Source: Rhodobacterales bacterium (lineage in GTDB: Bacteria; Pseudomonadota; Alphaproteobacteria; Rhodobacterales; Rhodobacteraceae). Taken from it: a stretch of DNA of 64,000 nucleotides. Below, piece after piece: positions 15,290-23,904 of the stretch (positions within the stretch are counted from its first letter, which is position 1; each line of letters opens with the position of its first letter). Both the position numbers and the translations under genes were made by a program. The notes below the pieces were generated by a model that searched no databases, was not told where the DNA came from, and saw only the letters and a list, made by a program, of their open reading frames with translations. The stretch covers positions 1 through 64,000 of the forward strand of contig JAACUH010000061.1 of assembly GCA_009993005.1 (NCBI GenBank). Direction: 5' to 3'.

Positions 15290-17814
15290 GCCTGCGCATG
15301 GCCTTCCGCCTCGCGCGGCGCGAATTGCGCGGCGGGCTGCGCGGATTTCGCATCTTCCTCGCCTGTCTGGCGCTGGGCGTGGCCGCCATCGCGGCCGTGG
15401 GCACCGTGCGGGCCGCCATCGAGGCGGGCCTCGCGCGCGAAGGTGCGGCCCTGCTCGGCGGCGATGCCGAGGTCGAGTTTACCTATCGTTTTGCCCGCGC
15501 CGAAGAGCTGGCATTCCTCGCCTCCATCGCCACAACCATTTCGGAAACCGTCGATTTCCGCTCCATGGTGGTCGTGGGCGAAGGCGCCGAGGCCGACCGG
15601 GCGCTCACCCAGGTGCGCGCGGTGGACAGCGCCTATCCACTGGTGGGGGCGGTGACGCTCGACCCTGCCATGCCGCTGGATCAGGCGCTGGCGGGCGACG
15701 GCACCCTGCCCGGCGGCGTGCTCGAGCGCGTGCTGGCCGACCGCCTTGGCCTTGTGCCCGGCGATACCTTCCGGTTGGGCGAGCAGACCTTTGTGATGGC
15801 GGCCGTGCTCGCCCGCTATCCCGACAACGCGGCCGGCGGTTTCGGCCTCGGGCCACGCTCCATCGTGCTGACCGCCGATCTGGCCGGGTCCGGCCTGATC
15901 GCCGAGGGCACGCTTTTCAATACCAATTACCGGCTCGACCTGCCGCCCGGCGCCGACCTGCAGGCGCTCGCGGACGCGGCCGAGGCGCAATTCCGCGACG
16001 CCGGCCTGCGCTGGCGCGATGCGCGGCGCGGCGCGGGCGGCACGGCGATCTTCGTGGACCGGCTCGGCGCCTTTCTCGTGCTGATCGGCCTCTCGGGCCT
16101 CGCCGTGGGCGGCGTCGGCGTTTCGGCCGCCGTGCGCGCCTATCTCGCCGGCAAGACCGAAGTCATCGCCACGCTCAAGACGCTGGGCGCCACACGGCGC
16201 ATCATCTTTCTCACCTATTTCCTGCAGATCGGCGCGCTGACGCTTCTGGGCATCGCGCTGGGCCTGCTGCTCGGCGCGGGGCTGCCGCTGGCCTTTGCGC
16301 CGCTGATCGAGGCGCGCCTGCCGATCCCCGCCACCTTTGGCCTCTATCCCGGCCCGCTGGCCGAAGCCGCGCTTTACGGCCTGCTCGCGGCGCTGATCTT
16401 TACCCTCTGGCCGCTGGCCCGGACCGAAGAGATCAAGGCCGCGACGCTCTTTCGCGATGCCTTTGCCGCCGGGCGCAGCTTCCCCTCCTGGCCCTGGGTC
16501 GGGGTCACGGCGCTGCTGATCGCGGCGCTGATCGGGGCTGCGATCTGGTTTTCCGGCACGGCGATGCTCACGCTCTGGACCGCGGGCGGCATCGCGGCCG
16601 CGCTCCTGTTGCTGGTGCTGGCGGCGGCGGCGGCGCGCTGGCTGGCGCGGCGCGCGCGCATCGCGGCGCGCGGCCGGCCCACCTGGCGGCTGGCACTCGG
16701 CGCCATCGGCGCGCGCGGCGGCGAGACGACATCGGTCGTGCTTTCGCTGGGCCTCGGCCTTGCCGTGCTGGCCGCCGTGGGCCAGATCGACGGCAACCTG
16801 CGCCGCACCATCGCCGGCGAATTGCCCGCCATCGCGCCCTCCTACTTTTTCGTCGATATCCAGCCTGACCAGATCGCAGGCTTCAACGCGCGCCTCGCCG
16901 ATGACCCGCAGGTGAGCCGCGTGGAGAGCGCACCGATGCTGCGCGGCATCATCACCCGGATCAACGACATCCCCGCGCGCGACTTTGCCGACGGGCATTG
17001 GGTTGTGCAGGGCGACCGGGGTGTCACCTATTCCGACAGCCGGCCCGACAACACCACACTGACCGCGGGCGAATGGTGGCCGGCGGATTATGCCGGTGAC
17101 CCGCTGATGAGCTTTTCCGCCGAAGAAGCCGCCGAGATCGGTCTGTCGCTGGGCGACCGGGTCACGGTCAACATCCTCGGCCGCGACATCACCGCGACGG
17201 TCAGCAGTTTTCGCGAGGTGAATTTCGAGAGCGCCGGCATCGGCTTTGTCATGTCGATCAACCCCGCAGCGCTCGCCGGCGCGCCGCATAGCTGGATCGC
17301 CACCGTCTATTCCGAACCCGAGGCCGAGGCCGCGATCCTGCGCGACCTTGCGACCGCCTATCCCAACATCACCGCGATCCGCATCCGCGACGCCATCGCG
17401 CAGGTGTCCGAGGTGATCGAGGGCATCGCCGCCGCCACCCGCTATGGCGCGGCGGCCACGCTGCTCACCGGGTTTCTGGTGCTGATCGGCGCCGCGGCAG
17501 CAGGCGAACGCGCGCGCACCTATGAGGCGGCGGTGCTCAAGACGCTGGGCGCCTCGCGCGGCCGCATCCTCGCGAGCTTCGCCCTGCGTGCGGCGCTTCT
17601 CGGCACGGCGGCAGGCAGCGTGGCGCTGGCGGCGGGCATTCTGGGGGGCTGGGCCGTCTCCACCTTCGTGATGGAGACAGGATATGACGTCGTCTGGCCC
17701 TCGGCGATCGGCATCATCCTCGGCGGCACGCTGGCGACACTGCTCGCAGGCCTCGCCTTTGCCCTGCGGCCCCTCGCGGCCAAACCCGCCCGCGTGTTGC
17801 GCGCCAGGGAATAG
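15286..17814 (+). CDS. ybbP: FtsX-like ABC permease, YbbP type
   Basis: The 842-residue inner-membrane protein begins [20 protein letters not shown] and has the YbbP layout. There is an N-terminal helix, a large periplasmic domain, FtsX domains near residues ~260-380 and ~720-842, and extra central helices (~400-480), about ten in all. It pairs with the YbbA ATPase. The partner esterase gene suggests a role in handling acyl or lysolipid material in the envelope, but the substrate is not known. Confidence 0.88.
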   Translation: MSLRMAFRLARRELRGGLRGFRIFLACLALGVAAIAAVGTVRAAIEAGLAREGAALLGGDAEVEFTYRFARAEELAFLASIATTISETVDFRSMVVVGEGAEADRALTQVRAVDSAYPLVGAVTLDPAMPLDQALAGDGTLPGGVLERVLADRLGLVPGDTFRLGEQTFVMAAVLARYPDNAAGGFGLGPRSIVLTADLAGSGLIAEGTLFNTNYRLDLPPGADLQALADAAEAQFRDAGLRWRDARRGAGGTAIFVDRLGAFLVLIGLSGLAVGGVGVSAAVRAYLAGKTEVIATLKTLGATRRIIFLTYFLQIGALTLLGIALGLLLGAGLPLAFAPLIEARLPIPATFGLYPGPLAEAALYGLLAALIFTLWPLARTEEIKAATLFRDAFAAGRSFPSWPWVGVTALLIAALIGAAIWFSGTAMLTLWTAGGIAAALLLLVLAAAAARWLARRARIAARGRPTWRLALGAIGARGGETTSVVLSLGLGLAVLAAVGQIDGNLRRTIAGELPAIAPSYFFVDIQPDQIAGFNARLADDPQVSRVESAPMLRGIITRINDIPARDFADGHWVVQGDRGVTYSDSRPDNTTLTAGEWWPADYAGDPLMSFSAEEAAEIGLSLGDRVTVNILGRDITATVSSFREVNFESAGIGFVMSINPAALAGAPHSWIATVYSEPEAEAAILRDLATAYPNITAIRIRDAIAQVSEVIEGIAAATRYGAAATLLTGFLVLIGAAAAGERARTYEAAVLKTLGASRGRILASFALRAALLGTAAGSVALAAGILGGWAVSTFVMETGYDVVWPSAIGIILGGTLATLLAGLAFALRPLAAKPARVLRARE

Positions 17815-17827
17815 AGCGCCGTCCCCC

Positions 17828-17868
17828 GCTTCATCTTGCCATAAATATCCCCGCCGGAGGCTCCACCA
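17828..17868. repeat. Dispersed repeat family A, copy 3
   Basis: The core reads CTTCATCTTGCCATAAATAT followed by CCCCGCCGGAGGCTCC. It lies 13 bases after the ybbP stop, in the 60-base convergent gap with the MATE gene. Confidence 0.7.
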
Positions 17869-17874
17869 GCGCCA

Positions 17875-19263
17875 TCAATACCGCCGGTTGTGGAACAGCC
17901 GGAACACCGACATTTCGTTGGCCGCAGGCTCGGCCACAGCCCCCGCGCCCCGCGCGATGATCCGCGCGGCGAGCCAGACCGACAGCAGGCCAAAGACCAC
18001 GCCCCCCACCGCCTGCCCGATCAGCACGCCCGGCGCACCGAACCAGGCCGCGCCGAGGATGACCAGCGGGATCGTGCCCAGCGTGTGGCGGCCCCAGTTG
18101 ATCAGCGTGGAATAGAACGGGTGCCCCAGATTGTTGAAGGCCGCATTGCCCACGAACACCAGGCCATTGAAAAACCACAACAGGCTCAGCGGCCCGGCAA
18201 AGAGGAACACCAGCGTCCGTGCATCGCCCTGCAACAGGAACAGCGCCTCGAGCGGCCCGCGCAGCGCAAAGAGCACTCCCGAGACCAGAACCGTCACGAT
18301 GGCGGTGAACAGGATCCCGTCGCGCAGGCTGCGCGCCACCCTGTCATGCTGCCCCGCGCCGAAATTCTGTCCCATGATCGGCCCGATGGCCCCAGACAGG
18401 GCAAAGATCACGCCAAAGGCCACCGGGATCATCCGCCCGATGATCGCCATGCCCGCCACCGCCTCTTCGCCATAGGCGGCCATCGCGCGCGTGACATAGG
18501 CCTGCCCGATCGGCGTGGCGAGCTGCGTCAGGATCGCGGGCAGCGCGATCAGCGCGATTGGCCGCAGATCCGGCCAGAGCGTTGCCGGCGTGGGCCTGCC
18601 AAAGCCGCCATAGACCCGCACCAGCGGCACCAGCGCGATCACCGCAATCGCCACCCGCGCCGCCACCGTGGCCAGCGCAGCCCCCGTCAGCTCCATCCCC
18701 AGCCCAAAGATCAGGATCGGGTCGAGCACCGCATTGACCACCGCACCCCCGATGGTCGCAAACATCGACCGGCGCGCATCGCCATGCGCCCGCAGGATCG
18801 CGCCGCCCACCATCCCGACCATGAGCAAGGGCATCGAGGGCACGATGATCGCCAGATAATGCACGGCCAGCGCCAGCGTCTCGCCGCTTGCCCCCATCAA
18901 TGCCGCCAGTGGCGTGAGGTAGGCCCAGACCACCGCGGCAAAGGCAGCCCCGAACACAAAGCCATAGATCAGCGAATTGGTCGCCCGCCGCTGCGCCAGC
19001 GCCCGGTCGCCCGCCCCCACCGCGCGGGCCACCAGCGCACCCGCGGCAATCGCCATGCCGATGCCAAAGGACGAGGTGAAGAACAAGATCGCCCCGGCAT
19101 AGCCCACGGCGGCGGCAAGCTCGGCCTTGCCCAGCATGGCGATGAACACCATGTCCACGAAATCGACCAGAAACACCGCCATCAGCCCGACCGACGAGGT
19201 CAGCGACATCACGGTGATGTGGCGCAGCAGATTGCCGCTCAGAAACTTGGCCGGTGGCGCCAT
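17875..19263 (-). CDS. MATE-family multidrug/cation antiporter
   Basis: The 462-residue protein has about twelve membrane helices and the two-fold MATE pattern. Helix 1 holds the acidic residue (VDFVDMVFIAMLG), and ALVARAVGAGDR and GQNFGAGQHDRVARSL are the typical loop motifs in the two halves. It would export cationic compounds using a sodium or proton gradient. The ATG at 19263 has a good site (AAGGGGG). It follows gltX after 61 bases, probably in the same transcript. Confidence 0.9.
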   Translation of the reverse strand: MAPPAKFLSGNLLRHITVMSLTSSVGLMAVFLVDFVDMVFIAMLGKAELAAAVGYAGAILFFTSSFGIGMAIAAGALVARAVGAGDRALAQRRATNSLIYGFVFGAAFAAVVWAYLTPLAALMGASGETLALAVHYLAIIVPSMPLLMVGMVGGAILRAHGDARRSMFATIGGAVVNAVLDPILIFGLGMELTGAALATVAARVAIAVIALVPLVRVYGGFGRPTPATLWPDLRPIALIALPAILTQLATPIGQAYVTRAMAAYGEEAVAGMAIIGRMIPVAFGVIFALSGAIGPIMGQNFGAGQHDRVARSLRDGILFTAIVTVLVSGVLFALRGPLEALFLLQGDARTLVFLFAGPLSLLWFFNGLVFVGNAAFNNLGHPFYSTLINWGRHTLGTIPLVILGAAWFGAPGVLIGQAVGGVVFGLLSVWLAARIIARGAGAVAEPAANEMSVFRLFHNRRY

Positions 19264-19324
19264 GACGTCCCCCTTGGTGACAGTGACAACCGCAATCTGG
19301 CGTGGCCTCCCCCGCCGGCAAGGG

Positions 19325-20644
19325 TCACCGCGTCGGGCGCACCTGCAACAGCGGCATCACATCGGCCATTTCCGGCCCATGCGTCCGCCCGGTCAGCGCC
19401 TTGCGCAGCGGCATGAACAGCCCCTTGCCCTTGCGCCCGGTCGCGGCCTTGACAGCCTCGGTCCAGACCTTCCAGGTCTCGGCGTCATAGGGCGCGTCGG
19501 GCAGCAGTTCCAGCGCCTGCGCGATGAACGCCTCGTCCTCCGGGTCCACGAGGCTCACCGCGCCCTCGGCAAAGACCTTCCACCATGGGGCAAGCTCGTC
19601 CAGCGTGGCGACATTGTCGCGCACCACCGCCCAGAAGCTCTCCGACAGATGCGCCGGCACACCCGCAGCCGCGATCTGTCCAGCCACCGCCTCATGCGGC
19701 AGCGACGCGATCCAGCGCGCGGTCAGCGGCCTGAGGTCCTCGGCGTCGAACTTGGTCGGCGCCGATCCGAAATGCGACAGGGTAAAGCCATCCACCACCT
19801 CCTGCACCGACCCGCGCAGCTCGACCGGGTCGGACGAGCCCAGCCGCGCCATCAGGCTCAGCACCGCCATCGGCGCGATCCCCTGCGCGCGCAGGTCGCG
19901 CAGCGCCAATGTGCCCAGCCGTTTGGACAGCGCCTCGCCCTGCGGCCCGGTCAAGAGCGAATGGTGCGCAAAGCGCGGCACCGTGCCGCCCAGCACCTTG
20001 ATGATCTGGATCTGCGTGGCGGTATTGGTCACATGGTCCGCGCCGCGCACGATGTCGGTCACGCCCATCTCGGTATCATCCACGACCGAGGCAAAGGTAT
20101 AGAGGATCTGCCCGTCGCCCTTGATCAGCACCGGGTCGCTGACACTCGCCGCGTCGATCGAGATCGGCCCGAGGATGCCATCCTCCCACTCGATCCGCTC
20201 CTGATCGAGCAGGAACCGCCAATGCGAGCCGCGCTCGGCGCGCAGCCGGTCCTTCTCGCTCGCGCTCAGCGCCAGCGCGGCGCGGTCATAGACCGGCGGC
20301 TTGCCCATGTTGAGCTGCTTCTTGCGCTTGAGGTCAAGCTCGACCGGCGTCTCGAAACACTCATAGATGCGGCCCATGGCGATCAGCCGCTCCTTGGCGG
20401 CCATGTATTGCGCGATGCGCGCCGATTGCCGCTCGGTCCGGTCCCAGCTCAGGCCCAGCCAGGTCAGATCGGCCTTGATCCCCTCGACATATTCCTCTTT
20501 CGACCGCTCCGGGTCGGTGTCGTCGATCCGCAGGATGAACTGGCCGCCGTTCTGGCGCGCAATGGCATAGTTGAACAGCGCCGCGCGCAGGTTGCCGATA
20601 TGGATCCAGCCGGTGGGCGACGGGGCGAAACGGGTGACGGTCAT
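19325..20644 (-). CDS. gltX: Glutamate-tRNA ligase (short form)
   Basis: The 439-residue class I synthetase has HIGH-type PSPTGWIHIG (HIG at 15-17) and an ALSKRLG motif in place of the classic KMSKR. This form is typical of the shorter GltX type in alphaproteobacteria, many of which carry two GltX proteins. It charges tRNA with glutamate, and in organisms without GlnRS it may also supply Glu-tRNA(Gln) for amidation. An AGGAG site precedes the start. Which tRNA it prefers cannot be told here. Confidence 0.9.
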   Translation of the reverse strand: MTVTRFAPSPTGWIHIGNLRAALFNYAIARQNGGQFILRIDDTDPERSKEEYVEGIKADLTWLGLSWDRTERQSARIAQYMAAKERLIAMGRIYECFETPVELDLKRKKQLNMGKPPVYDRAALALSASEKDRLRAERGSHWRFLLDQERIEWEDGILGPISIDAASVSDPVLIKGDGQILYTFASVVDDTEMGVTDIVRGADHVTNTATQIQIIKVLGGTVPRFAHHSLLTGPQGEALSKRLGTLALRDLRAQGIAPMAVLSLMARLGSSDPVELRGSVQEVVDGFTLSHFGSAPTKFDAEDLRPLTARWIASLPHEAVAGQIAAAGVPAHLSESFWAVVRDNVATLDELAPWWKVFAEGAVSLVDPEDEAFIAQALELLPDAPYDAETWKVWTEAVKAATGRKGKGLFMPLRKALTGRTHGPEMADVMPLLQVRPTR

Positions 20645-20704
20645 GGGGCTCTCCTGTTGCATCTGCCTCTTTCACAGCGCGCCGCTTTTGTCCATATCAG
20701 GGGC

Positions 20705-21097
20705 ATGGACACGATTGCCCCCAGCTGTGACGAAATCGAGGACCTGGCCCGCGAGACCGTCTCGAACCTGCCGCCCGCCTTTCGCGCCGAGGCGATGAAG
20801 GTCGCCATCCGCGTGACCGAGTTTGCCGACGAGGCCGTGCTGGCCGAGCTTGACATGGATGCCTTCGACCTGACCGGCCTCTACGACGGCGTGCCGCTCA
20901 CGCAAAAGTCGCATTTCGACCAGCCGCAAGGGCCCGATACCGTCTGGCTCTTCCGCCGCCCCATCCTCGATGAATGGGCCGAACGCGGCGACGTATCGCT
21001 GGGCGACATGATCGCCCATGTCACGGTGCATGAGTTTGCCCATCACTTCGGCTGGTCCGACGACGACATCGCGGCGATCGACGAGTGGTGGCACTGA
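20705..21097 (+). CDS. Small zincin-like metallopeptidase family protein
   Basis: The 130-residue product has the zincin motif HVTVHEFAHHFGWSDDDI near its C terminus (HExxH plus following Asp) and the acidic N-terminal region typical of the MetTP-like 'metallopeptidase family' (DUF1025). It is divergent from gltX with 60 bases between starts. The start at 20705 lacks a strong ribosome site. Peptidase activity is predicted from the motif only. Confidence 0.82.
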   Translation: MDTIAPSCDEIEDLARETVSNLPPAFRAEAMKVAIRVTEFADEAVLAELDMDAFDLTGLYDGVPLTQKSHFDQPQGPDTVWLFRRPILDEWAERGDVSLGDMIAHVTVHEFAHHFGWSDDDIAAIDEWWH

Positions 21098-21140
21098 GCA
21101 GCAGCAGCAGCCGCGCGCCGCAGCCGGGCGTCCCCACCCC

Positions 21141-21182
21141 CGCTTCTTTGTGCCCCAAATACTCCCGCCGGAGGCCCCGGCC
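21141..21182. repeat. Dispersed repeat family A, copy 4
   Basis: The core reads CGCTTCTTTGTGCCCCAAAT then ACTCCCGCCGGAGGCCCC, 44 bases after the metallopeptidase stop codon. The rest of 21098-21311 is GC-rich and holds only the AAAGGAGG ribosome site of the next gene. Confidence 0.7.
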
Positions 21183-21311
21183 GGCCACCCGCACCCCACC
21201 GGGATAAGGCCCCGCACATCACCTGTGCGTCATCGCAGCCATTCCCTTTGGTCGCATCCGGGCCCGGCACTACCTCCTCGCCACCTGCAACCTGACCCAA
21301 AGGAGGCCAAG

Positions 21312-22232
21312 ATGAGCCAGACCCTCACCCGCCGCCACGCCCTTCTGGCCGGTGCCGCCCTGCCCTTTGCCGCAATCGCGGGCATGCCCAGGATGGCCAC
21401 AGCGCAGACCACCGGCGCGATGCTGCCCACCCACCGCGATTTCACGCTGGGCGCCTTCCGCGTCACCACCCTCCTTGCCGGCAGCCGCCCGCAGGAAAAC
21501 CCGCAAGAGACCTTTGGCCTCAATGTCTCGCCCGAGGCATTCGCCGCCGTCTCGCAGGCCAATTTCATCGACCCCGCGCTGGGGCGTAATTTCTTCACCC
21601 CGACCGTGGTCAATACCGGCAGCGAGGTGATCCTGTTCGACACCGGCCTCGACGCGGGCGGGATCACTTCGGCGCTCGCCGCCGCCGGATATGCACCGGG
21701 CGACATCACCCATGTGGTGCTGACCCACATGCATGGCGACCATATCGGCGGTCTGACCGATGCGGACGGCACCCCCACCTTTGCCAATGCGGCCTATGTC
21801 GCCGGCGCCACGGAATACGACCACTGGGCGGGCGCCGCCAATGACGGGTTCGAGGCCAAGGTTCGCCCGCTCAGCGCCGCCATGACGATGATCGGCGATG
21901 GCGACGCGGTGCGCAGCGGCATCACTGCCCTGGCCGCGCCGGGCCACACGCCCGGCCACATGGGGTTCATGCTGGAAAGCGCAGGCGCGCAGATGCTCCT
22001 CATGGCCGACACCGCCAATCACTATGTCTGGTCGCTCGCCCACCCGGACTGGGAGGTGCGCTTTGACGCCGACAAGGGCGCCGCCGCCGCGACCCGGCGC
22101 CGCATCCTCGGCATGGCCGCCGCCGACCGGTTTGCCGTGATTGGCTACCACATGCCCTTTCCCGGCGCAGGTTTCGTCGAGACGCGCGGCGACGGCTTCC
22201 ACTTTGTTCCGGTCAGCTATCAGTTCTACTGA
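21312..22232 (+). CDS. Exported metallo-beta-lactamase-fold hydrolase
   Basis: The 306-residue protein begins with a Tat-like signal (TRRHALLAGAALPFAAIAG). Its MBL-fold metal site is THMHGDHIGG, followed by AAPGHTPGHMG and LLMADTANHY. Proteins of this type include quorum-quenching lactonases and other exported hydrolases. The Tat signal suggests the metals are loaded in the cytoplasm. AAAGGAGG lies just ahead of the start. Substrate unknown. Confidence 0.87.
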   Translation: MSQTLTRRHALLAGAALPFAAIAGMPRMATAQTTGAMLPTHRDFTLGAFRVTTLLAGSRPQENPQETFGLNVSPEAFAAVSQANFIDPALGRNFFTPTVVNTGSEVILFDTGLDAGGITSALAAAGYAPGDITHVVLTHMHGDHIGGLTDADGTPTFANAAYVAGATEYDHWAGAANDGFEAKVRPLSAAMTMIGDGDAVRSGITALAAPGHTPGHMGFMLESAGAQMLLMADTANHYVWSLAHPDWEVRFDADKGAAAATRRRILGMAAADRFAVIGYHMPFPGAGFVETRGDGFHFVPVSYQFY

Positions 22233-22279
22233 CGCCCGCCTGCTACCGCTAACATTGCGGCTTGCATCGGGCCGGGCGC

Positions 22280-22304
22280 TGGGGTCAGTGTGACGCTGAC
22301 CCCA
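22280..22304 (+). promoter_or_regulatory. Inverted repeat in the pfkB leader
   Basis: TGGGGTCAG (22280-22288) pairs with CTGACCCCA (22296-22304) around a 7-base loop, 17 bases before the pfkB start codon. It could be an operator or an mRNA hairpin close to the ribosome site. No regulator is recognised nearby. Confidence 0.45.
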
Positions 22305-22321
22305 GAGACCCGAGTCCCCCG

Positions 22322-23269
22322 ATGCGCGATATCCTCACCGTCACCCTCAACCCCGCGCTCGACCTCGCGACCAAGGTCGCGGCAGTCACGCCCAACGTGA
22401 AACTGCGCTGCGACCCCGCGCAACTCGACCCCGGCGGCGGCGGCATCAACGTGAGCCGCGCCGTCGCGATCCTCGGCGGCCGCGCGCGCACCTTTGTTGT
22501 GCTGGGCGGCCACAACGGCGAACATATGGCCAAGCTGATGACCGAGGCCGGGCTCGACCTCATCGTGCACCCCGCCAGAGGCGAAACGCGCTCGTCGCTC
22601 TCGGTGCTGGACCAAGGCACGCATGAGCAGTTCCGCTTCATGCTGCCCGGGCCGCAGTGGAACGACATCGACGTCGCCACCGTGACGGCCGCCGTGACCT
22701 TTGCCGCGCAGCCCGGCGGGCTCGCCGTGGTCTCGGGCTCGATCCCGCCGGGCGTGCCGCTGACCATCCCGCTCGACCTGGCACGCCAGATGGCGGCGCG
22801 CGGCGTGGATGTCATCGTCGATACCTCCGGCGAGGCGCTGCGCCTTGCCGGGCAGGCCACCGACCGCGCGATCCATGTGCTGCGGATGAACCATACCGAA
22901 GCGCGCGACCTGATCGGCCGCGACCTGTGCGACCTCACGGATGCCGCCGATCTGGCAGAGCGGCTGGTGGCCCAGGGCGTGGCCCGCATCGTCATCGTCG
23001 CGCGCGACAGCGAAGGCTCGGTGCTCGCCGCCGAGGGCCTGCGCTTGCACGCCCCCGCCCCAGCCGTCCCCGTGCGCAGCAAGGTCGGCGCGGGCGACAC
23101 CTTTGTGGGCGCCTTCACGCTCGCGCTGGCGCAGGGTCACGATCTGGCCACCGCTCTCACCTGGGGCGTGGCCGGCGCGGGCGCTGCGGTGATGACCGAC
23201 GCCACCCGCCTGTGCACCCGCGCGGATGCCGAAGCCCTGCGCGCACAGTGCCCGGCGGTGTCGATCTAG
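22322..23269 (+). CDS. pfkB: 6-phosphofructokinase, PfkB family
   Basis: The 315-residue PfkB/ribokinase-family kinase is closest in pattern to E. coli Pfk-2: VKLRC near residue 24, PGGGGINVSRAVA, SGSIPPGV, DTSGEALRLA, the catalytic KVGAGDTFVGAF with the base Asp, and TRLCTRADAE at the end. It would phosphorylate a sugar phosphate such as fructose 6-phosphate (1-phosphofructokinase or tagatose-6-phosphate kinase are alternatives). The gene stands alone between the MBL gene and a repeat pair. Confidence 0.87.
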   Translation: MRDILTVTLNPALDLATKVAAVTPNVKLRCDPAQLDPGGGGINVSRAVAILGGRARTFVVLGGHNGEHMAKLMTEAGLDLIVHPARGETRSSLSVLDQGTHEQFRFMLPGPQWNDIDVATVTAAVTFAAQPGGLAVVSGSIPPGVPLTIPLDLARQMAARGVDVIVDTSGEALRLAGQATDRAIHVLRMNHTEARDLIGRDLCDLTDAADLAERLVAQGVARIVIVARDSEGSVLAAEGLRLHAPAPAVPVRSKVGAGDTFVGAFTLALAQGHDLATALTWGVAGAGAAVMTDATRLCTRADAEALRAQCPAVSI

Positions 23270-23397
23270 GGGGCTCTGCCCCCATCGCCTGCGGCTCCCC
23301 CCCGGGATATTTGCTGGCAAGATGAAGCTGCAGAGGGACGCTTCGCCTTCATCTTGCCCCAAATATCCTCGCCGAAGGCTCCGCCGCGGCCACAAGC
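23269..23397. repeat. Dispersed repeat family A, copies 5 and 6, as an inverted pair
   Basis: Copy 5 (23269-23325, reverse) and copy 6 (23347-23397, forward) face each other. GGATATTTG plus GGCAAGATGAAG on the left pairs with CTTCATCTTGCC plus CAAATATCC on the right, around a loop of about 20 bases. The element fills the convergent gap between pfkB and the DUF1801 gene and could terminate both. Copy 5 also carries the GGGGGCTCTGCCCCC hairpin seen at copy 2. Confidence 0.8.
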
Positions 23398-23404
23398 GCT
23401 GCCG

Positions 23405-23833
23405 TCAGGACGGCTCGACCGTCCAGAGCCGCCCCAGATCGTCGAGCCCGGCACGGATCAGCTCCGCCAGCACATCCATGTCGATATCGTCCAGCCGCTT
23501 GATATACAGGCAGGCCTTGGTAACCCGGTGCGGCCCCAGGCGCGCAAGGATCTCGCCATGTGCCGCGAAACCGGCCATCAGATAGAGCGACAGTTCCGCC
23601 TTGCGCGGTGAAAACCCGGTGGCGAGCGACCGGCCGCCATGGCCGCTGGCATAGCGATAGGCATAGGCTCCATAGCCCACCATCGTGGGCCCCCACATGA
23701 CAGGCGACCAGCCTGTTACCAAGCGAAACAGCGCATCGAGCCGCTCTGCGTCGGCCTGCCGTGCAGGGGGTGACACAGTGGCCACGAATGCGGCAAAGCA
23801 CACGGCTGTCGGCGTGGTCTCGGGGTCTGGCAT
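23405..23833 (-). CDS. DUF1801 domain protein
   Basis: The 142-residue protein shows the YdhG-like DUF1801 pattern: LFRLVTGWSPVMWGPTMVGYG, then GGRSLATGFSPRKAELSLYL, then CLYIKRLDDIDMDVLAELI. The family has an iron-sulfur-scaffold-like fold of unknown cellular role. It follows nadE by 71 bases in the same direction. Confidence 0.8.
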   Translation of the reverse strand: MPDPETTPTAVCFAAFVATVSPPARQADAERLDALFRLVTGWSPVMWGPTMVGYGAYAYRYASGHGGRSLATGFSPRKAELSLYLMAGFAAHGEILARLGPHRVTKACLYIKRLDDIDMDVLAELIRAGLDDLGRLWTVEPS

Positions 23834-23904
23834 GCCGCAAGCGTGGCACGAAATGCCCCCTGCCGCAACAGAGGCAGGGCGGGCGGGCGGGTGCCGTCCG
23901 CGCC

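Noticed and set aside
15010-17289. A 759-codon open frame on the minus strand opposite ybbP
   Set aside because: It mirrors a clear FtsX-like permease on the other strand. Its product is Arg/Gly/His-rich without domains, the usual shadow of a high-GC gene.
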